From Lentibacter algarum (GTDB lineage: Bacteria > Pseudomonadota > Alphaproteobacteria > Rhodobacterales > Rhodobacteraceae), in NCBI RefSeq assembly GCF_040580765.1, contig NZ_CP158687.1, positions 1,240,001 to 1,304,000 of the forward strand: a DNA stretch of 64,000 nucleotides, read 5' to 3'. A model generated the notes under the pieces. The model saw nothing but the letters and a program-made list of their open reading frames with translations, did no database searches and had not been told where the DNA came from. Shown here in pieces: positions 58,604 through 64,000 of this stretch (position 1 is its first letter; every line of letters starts with the position of its first letter). A program made the position numbers and the translations under genes.

Positions 58604-61600
58604 ATGGCTGGGCTTTTTGACATTGGCAGCAGCGGCATTCAGGCCTACCGTAAGGCGCTGAGTGTCACGGGGCAGAATATAGCGAACCTTAACACTGAGG
58701 GATATCGCCGCCGCGAAGCCTCGATGGAGGAAATATCCGCCACCCAAGGCAACATTTTAAGTGTTTCAGATCAGGCGGGGCTGGGCGTTCGGGTGTCCGA
58801 CATCAGTAGGGCATTTGATAGTTTCATTGTTGGGCGCGCTCGAGATACGGCCTCTGATTTTGCCAGGGCCGATTCATACAAAGGCGCGCTTGATACGCTT
58901 GAAACAGTACTGCTGCCCGAAGATTATGATCTTACATTTTCAATCAATGAGTTTTTTGATGGCATCAGTTCAATTGCTCGAGCCCCCGGTGACACAGCAG
59001 GTCGGGTTGTTGCTTTAGAGCAGGGCCGCTCATTGGCCTCTGCGTTCCAGTCACTTGCGCGCTCTTTGCAAAGCTTTCAGACCGCTATCGAGAGCGAAGT
59101 CCGCAACAATGTCGAAGCGCTCAACACTGAATTATCAGGCCTCGCCGATATTCAGGCACAGCTTATTTCTGCGGGGGGCAGTGGCAAGGCATCAAACGCG
59201 CTGCTGGATCAAAGGGACAAGTCTATTTCGGCAATTGCTGATTATGTGGGGTTGTCAGCCGATTACAACGTGCGCGGTGATGCGCGGCTTACGCTTGGCG
59301 CAACGGGCAGCGGCCCTATTTTGGTCGAGAGTAAGGCGGCTGGCCAGTTGTCCGTGACTGTGAGCGATGGTCAGATCAATGTGTATGCTGGAATGGGGGG
59401 GGCGCAAACCCAGACTCAACAGCTAACATCTGGCGGCTTGGCCGGATTGATTGCCGCTTATGAAGCGGTCAGTCAGACCACCCGTGATCTGGACGCCTTG
59501 GCGCGCAAGGTCAGCAGAGATTTGAACTCGGTGCATCAAGGCGGTATCACACTTGATGGCGATGCGGGCAAAGATTTGTATAGTCTCGATAGCTATACGC
59601 TCACCCCTTCTGCGACAAATTTGGGTGCGATCACTTCCTATGTGAGCGCTGTTGGTGAGCTGCCTGAAGCCGATATTGAACTTGAGATTGTCTATGATAA
59701 ATCGCGCGCGCTTTGGAGTGGTGCACAAGCCGATGGTACCGTTGTGGCGACAGGCAAAAACGGATTTGTATATCAAGGGCTTGATGTCAGCATAAGCGGG
59801 CAGGCGGCTGATGGAGACACGCTGTTTTTTTCAGTATCGCGTGGTAAAGCGGAGAATATGGCGTTTCTTTTGACGCGCCCAGAAGAGTTTGCGGCCGCCG
59901 GGCAGCTTTTGACCAGCGAGGGCCTAGACAACCAAGGCTCGGCAACCCTAACAGCGCAGGCCTTTACTCCTTATGTGGCGTCGGGGTTTGAAAGTTTGAT
60001 GGTGTCTCTGCCCAATGATGACGGCGTTGCCGCCGCGACACGTCTGCGCTCTGATGGCTTTGCTGGGGTCATCCCTGCTTCCGTGAGAAGTCTGGAGCTC
60101 TTCTCACTCAAAACCCAGGACAACGTCACGTTTAGTCTCTCTGATGAGCAGCAAACCAGCCTAACTGAGCTGACGCTCACACTTGATGGCACCGAGCACA
60201 GCTTTGAAACAACCGCGTTTAAGGAACGCATTGTCTCAGAAGCTGATATTGATATGGCCAATTTGGCACAGATGCTGAACGCCGGCACCATCACAACAGG
60301 CGCGGGATTAAGCTTGGCTGATTTGGGTGTGTTTGCAGCCGGGGAAAGTGGCTTGCTTTCGTTGGCCAGTGCGCAGGCGTCCTTAACGGCAGCCTCTCTC
60401 CAAGCCGATGCGAAAATCACGGGAAGCGTCTCGCTGGGCAATGATACTGGCTCCCAGATTCAGGTGTTTACCCGTGAGGGACGCCAGATTGCAGGCACGC
60501 CTTTGAGTGATGCTGATGTGATGCAATATCTTACGCCGGCCAATGGCTTTTTGGAGACGGCGGAATACCGGGCAGATTATCTGAATGGTGTCGCTGAGGG
60601 CGGCTTGCAAAACATGAGTGTGAGCCGGAAAACCCCTGTTGGCACGCAAAGCCTGCGGTTTTCTGGTGAGGGGTTCGTTCCGCCAGTCGTGACCGACAGT
60701 GTTATGCCGCTCAGCGTGCAAACCCCAGCTCAAACCCTATTTTTGTCAGTGAGCAGCGATGCCGCCGCTGAAATTGAAATACCACAAGGCGTGATGGCCG
60801 ATTACATCGCTTCTGAAATCAACGCATTACGCGGAGATCTTGGCGTTACGGCAACGGCTCAAACCCGTGTCGAGCTCAGCGAGATTCCAGATGGTATCGT
60901 GCGATTTTCTCTGACGGGAGACAACACTCAAGCCATTGATATTGAGGGCTACGTGAGTGACGGTGATGTGTCTGACTTAGCTGTGTTGATCAATGCACAA
61001 ACACATGAAACAGGCGTAACAGCGTATGTTTCATCCTCAAGGGACAAATTCGTATTGCTGAACAATACGGGCGCAGACATTGTTTTAGGAAATATCTCAA
61101 CAAGCGGTGAGGCTCTAAAGGCTATGCCTGTTGGCAAGGCGGGCCACCCACGGTTGGACACCTCTGTTTCACTTGGGGATGATGCTGCGAGTTTTGCGCG
61201 TTTTGGTGGCGAAGTCACGCTCACGGCGAGTGCAAACTTTTCGCTGACGGGCACTGGCGGAACCAAATCCAGCCTTGCTGATAGCTTTGAAGGCGGCTTG
61301 ATCACCCGTGTGGTGGATCAAGCGGGCAGTTGGCAAGAGCTGAGTTTTCAAACCACCGAGGGGATTGATGGCAACGAGGCCCGTCCAGATGGCAGTTTGG
61401 CGAGCGCTGCGGCGTTGAACTTCAGCGTCAGCTTGGAGACGGATGGATCAGCGGCCCGCCTTGAGGCTGTTGTAGAGGCCAAAGATTTTTCAGAGTTTTC
61501 AAGCGGGGCTGTTGCTACAGCCATGGCTGCCCAATTGCGAGGAATGACGCCTGTGCCAACCTTAACTGGCGCCGGTTTTTCTGACTCCAGCACATTGCCG

Positions 61601-62854
61601 CAAACAGGGGCTAGCATTACACTCAGCTTGGGAACGCAAGATTACATTCTGACGATGGATGATGGCGAAATTCTTGTCAGCGGGCCTGAGGCGGGTCGTT
61701 TGAGTGCAGGCTTCAACGAGAACCTAGAGCTGGTTGTGAGTGCTCATCGCGGCATGGAAACCGGGCAGATGCTCAGCGTATCTTCAAGCGCCAGTGAAGC
61801 CTCAATGGCTGCGTTTGGCCTATCTGAAAGTGCGCGTCAGGAAGTTATGACAGGTCGGGCTTTTGCCGCCGATAAATTAAGCGAAACGCCTGTGACTCTG
61901 ACGCTTGAAATTGCAAACGCATATTTTGAAGTGAGCGTCACAGAAGACAGCTCTGGCGCCGTTTCGGTGACAAGCGACGTGGCGTTGCCTAGCAATACGT
62001 TAGCTGACATTGTTGTGGGTGAGGATGGCAGCTATCAATTCCAAATCACACGCTCTGGTGCGGATACCCTTGAGAGCTTCAGAATTATTGCCAGCGACGG
62101 CGCGCGGACGCTTGGCCTCACAACAACCCCCAACCAAATTTTGGTGACAGAAGCAGGCTTGCGCTTGAGCACGGCAGATTCTACGGCGGTTGATGTCACT
62201 GGCACTGCTGACAGCCTCATTTCGGAGCATCTGTCGCTTGAAAACCTACCAGCTGAGGAACTCATTGTTATTCTAACAGGAGATGGCGCTCGTCGCTTGT
62301 CGGCACAGTTTGAAGAGGCAGATCAGCCTGTTCAAACTGGCCTGAACCGTCCACTGGAAGTTCTAGTGAGCGATGCCTTGAGTGGACGCTTGGAAATCAT
62401 TGACACCATTAGCGGGCATTCCATTGCGACACGCTATGTTGACGAAACCGGCCGGATAAATGTGGCGGGCCTAGATTTGTTGCTCAATGGCGATGTGGCC
62501 ACGGGTGATAGCTTTACAATTGCTGCAAATACCCGAGGTGCGGGTGATGGGCGCAATATTTCTCAGATCCTGGCTTTGCAGTCTCTTAACAAACAAACGG
62601 GGCAGGGCGGGTTTGCCACAAGCTTTAGTGCGCTGATCACTGACATGGGCGCGAAAGTGAAAGCGGGGACCATTGCTGCGGAGTCTGCTGAAGCTGTGAG
62701 AGATGCTGCGCGCGAATTAGAGTCAGAGTTTTCTGGGGTCAATCTTGATACCGAGGCCGCCAGGCTTTTGGAGCAGCAGCAAGCCTATCAAGCGCTCGCA
62801 CGGGTCTTGAGCACAGCCAAAGAGTTGCTGGACACTCTTATGAATTCGATTTGA
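58604..62854 (+). CDS. flgK: Very large hook-filament junction protein FlgK
   Basis: HAP1 of 1416 aa, roughly three times the usual 480-550. N-terminal motifs are normal (YRKALSVTGQNIANLNTEGY, then ISRAFDSFIVGRARDTASDF) and the C-terminus ends LLEQQQAYQALARVLSTAKE with the usual helix. The extra length (about 330-1300) is beta-rich, acidic and Thr/Ser-rich. Its growth parallels that of FlgE, suggesting linked evolution. It starts 2 bp after flgJ. Confidence 0.9.
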   Translation: MAGLFDIGSSGIQAYRKALSVTGQNIANLNTEGYRRREASMEEISATQGNILSVSDQAGLGVRVSDISRAFDSFIVGRARDTASDFARADSYKGALDTLETVLLPEDYDLTFSINEFFDGISSIARAPGDTAGRVVALEQGRSLASAFQSLARSLQSFQTAIESEVRNNVEALNTELSGLADIQAQLISAGGSGKASNALLDQRDKSISAIADYVGLSADYNVRGDARLTLGATGSGPILVESKAAGQLSVTVSDGQINVYAGMGGAQTQTQQLTSGGLAGLIAAYEAVSQTTRDLDALARKVSRDLNSVHQGGITLDGDAGKDLYSLDSYTLTPSATNLGAITSYVSAVGELPEADIELEIVYDKSRALWSGAQADGTVVATGKNGFVYQGLDVSISGQAADGDTLFFSVSRGKAENMAFLLTRPEEFAAAGQLLTSEGLDNQGSATLTAQAFTPYVASGFESLMVSLPNDDGVAAATRLRSDGFAGVIPASVRSLELFSLKTQDNVTFSLSDEQQTSLTELTLTLDGTEHSFETTAFKERIVSEADIDMANLAQMLNAGTITTGAGLSLADLGVFAAGESGLLSLASAQASLTAASLQADAKITGSVSLGNDTGSQIQVFTREGRQIAGTPLSDADVMQYLTPANGFLETAEYRADYLNGVAEGGLQNMSVSRKTPVGTQSLRFSGEGFVPPVVTDSVMPLSVQTPAQTLFLSVSSDAAAEIEIPQGVMADYIASEINALRGDLGVTATAQTRVELSEIPDGIVRFSLTGDNTQAIDIEGYVSDGDVSDLAVLINAQTHETGVTAYVSSSRDKFVLLNNTGADIVLGNISTSGEALKAMPVGKAGHPRLDTSVSLGDDAASFARFGGEVTLTASANFSLTGTGGTKSSLADSFEGGLITRVVDQAGSWQELSFQTTEGIDGNEARPDGSLASAAALNFSVSLETDGSAARLEAVVEAKDFSEFSSGAVATAMAAQLRGMTPVPTLTGAGFSDSSTLPQTGASITLSLGTQDYILTMDDGEILVSGPEAGRLSAGFNENLELVVSAHRGMETGQMLSVSSSASEASMAAFGLSESARQEVMTGRAFAADKLSETPVTLTLEIANAYFEVSVTEDSSGAVSVTSDVALPSNTLADIVVGEDGSYQFQITRSGADTLESFRIIASDGARTLGLTTTPNQILVTEAGLRLSTADSTAVDVTGTADSLISEHLSLENLPAEELIVILTGDGARRLSAQFEEADQPVQTGLNRPLEVLVSDALSGRLEIIDTISGHSIATRYVDETGRINVAGLDLLLNGDVATGDSFTIAANTRGAGDGRNISQILALQSLNKQTGQGGFATSFSALITDMGAKVKAGTIAAESAEAVRDAARELESEFSGVNLDTEAARLLEQQQAYQALARVLSTAKELLDTLMNSI

Positions 62855-62869
62855 TGAAAGGCCGTTAAC

Positions 62870-64000
62870 ATGACGATTAGCACCAAGATGTTCAATGAAC
62901 AGACAATCGCCAATCTTGGCCGCCTGTCAGAGCAATTGAGTGGCCTGCAAGAGCAGGTTGCCTCGGGGAAGAAGCCTATAAAACCCTCAACAGACCCTGT
63001 TGCAACCGCCAAGCTTTCGGCCGCCAAAGAGCTTGAGGCTGGGTTGGCGCGGTTTCGCGGCAATATGAACCGGATTGACACACGTTTGAGCGAAACCGAC
63101 GTTGCATTGGGCCAGGTGCAAACCGTTATGACGCGCTTGAAAGAGCTTTCTATTCAGGCTTCAAATGACACCCTTAATGATGTGGATCGGCTATCAATTC
63201 GCAAAGAAGTGACACAGTATAAGGCCTTTTTGGTTGGTTTGGCCAACACCAAAGATGCGCAGGGGCAAGCGCTTTTTGGCGGCTATATGACGAATACTGC
63301 CCCGTTTTCCATGAGTTTGGATGGCCAGGTCAGCTACCTCGGTGACACCGGAATGCACAGTCTACCTGTCTCGCAATCGCTGAGCCTGGCGACAGGGCTT
63401 GATGGCGCTGCAAGCTTCATGCGAATTCAAACAGAGCAGGGGCCAAAGTCGGTTTTTGATATTGTTGCAGAGTTTGAAACATCGCTGAAGGTGATGGCCG
63501 ATCGCGAAACCAGTGTGAAAGTGCTGTCCCCCGACGGCGCAAGGCTTAGTTTTGAAATTGGCCGTTCACCACGGCCCCAAACTCTGCGCCTTGAGGGGAG
63601 TCTTGGTGCGGCCGATATCACAGTGACGATGGTATCGGGGACGATGCGTCCCATGATTGAAGCCATCAATGCACAAACTTCCGCTACGGGCGTAAGCGCC
63701 CAAGTTTCAGAGGATGGAAATACCATCAGATTGAAAAGCAGCGACGGCGAGGCGTTTACAATATCTGGGTTTCAGGCCGATGATATTGATGGCGCAGAGT
63801 CAGTGCCAAGCCGCCAGATCACCGTGCAACAAATCGTGGGTGACACTGTTCTTGGGGAGCCTGTGGTGTTGGTTGATCAAGACAACGCGCTCAAAACATC
63901 TGTGGCAGGTTTAGACAGCGTGATCTTGCACATGGCCTCGGCCCGCGCGCAAGTGGGCGCCTTTGCCGCTACAGCCGAAATTCAGTCTGATATGCTCGCA
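62870..64000 (+). CDS. flgL: Hook-associated protein FlgL (cut by right edge)
   Basis: At least 377 codons from ATG 62870; the gene runs off the window. The flagellin-like N-terminus is MTISTKMFNEQTIANLGRLS, followed by QEQVASGKKPIKPSTDPVAT and the helix VQTVMTRLKELSIQASNDTL. HAP3 forms the second junction ring between hook and filament. Already 377 residues without reaching the C-terminal flagellin helix, so it may also be larger than usual. Confidence 0.92.
   Translation, partial: MTISTKMFNEQTIANLGRLSEQLSGLQEQVASGKKPIKPSTDPVATAKLSAAKELEAGLARFRGNMNRIDTRLSETDVALGQVQTVMTRLKELSIQASNDTLNDVDRLSIRKEVTQYKAFLVGLANTKDAQGQALFGGYMTNTAPFSMSLDGQVSYLGDTGMHSLPVSQSLSLATGLDGAASFMRIQTEQGPKSVFDIVAEFETSLKVMADRETSVKVLSPDGARLSFEIGRSPRPQTLRLEGSLGAADITVTMVSGTMRPMIEAINAQTSATGVSAQVSEDGNTIRLKSSDGEAFTISGFQADDIDGAESVPSRQITVQQIVGDTVLGEPVVLVDQDNALKTSVAGLDSVILHMASARAQVGAFAATAEIQSDMLA

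Noticed and set aside
1..64000. CRISPR arrays, tRNA genes, rRNA genes and insertion sequences
   Set aside because: None was recognised on reading the window; in particular, no tRNA was found at either prophage end, consistent with serine-type integration into an intergenic site.

Overview
The window comes from an alphaproteobacterium, most likely a member of the Rhodobacterales (Roseobacter group). The evidence is the style of the flagellar rod/hook operon, the families in the prophage (DUF2924, DUF6362, DUF6441, DUF6511, DUF2460, DUF7220) and protein sequences that read as Rhodobacteraceae throughout. All family calls are from recognition of the sequence; no search was run.

Layout. (1) 1-3260, host: an RND efflux pump (cut by the left edge) and its periplasmic adaptor, a divergent TetR-type regulator with two AGTACT-N4-AGTACT-like operators between them, and a DUF2461 gene. 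(2) About 3.40-47.63 kb: one lambda-like siphophage prophage bounded by a 13-bp direct repeat (3399-3411 and 47624-47636). It starts with a leftward integration operon (serine recombinase, DUF2924) and an S24-type repressor facing an early operon. Then come recombination and replication genes (AAA ATPase, DUF669, PD-(D/E)XK nuclease, SF2 helicase, primase-polymerase/ATPase, RuvC-like nuclease), an iteron cluster that looks like the phage origin, a ParB-domain DNA methyltransferase, the packaging/head/tail genes in lambda order, lysis genes and tail fibres. (3) 47.8-64 kb, host: two uncharacterised leftward genes, then flgBCDEFGHIJKL, with FlgL cut by the right edge.

Three things stand out in the prophage. 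The tail-fibre end carries a tightly overlapping five-gene cassette (43580-47423): a beta-rich protein, two 2OG-Fe(II)-oxygenase-like proteins, a 111-residue protein with a fibre-like start and a cysteine-rich C-terminus (four Cys-Asn pairs ending YFYCNCNCNCRC), and a radical SAM/SPASM enzyme. This reads as a peptide-modification (RiPP-like) system acting on a virion component, and is the best candidate for something undescribed. Second, the late operon is interrupted at four gene junctions by oppositely oriented cargo: an antitoxin with a toxin remnant, an acyl carrier protein, a bactofilin with a small membrane protein, and a VapBC pair. Third, the major capsid gene has an in-frame amber codon (27188-27190), and a lipoprotein gene at the right end is broken by two stops, so the phage may be defective although cargo and modification genes look intact.

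In the host part, the hook protein FlgE (1452 aa) and hook-filament junction protein FlgK (1416 aa) are both roughly three times the common size; FlgE contains a tandem 84-residue duplication.
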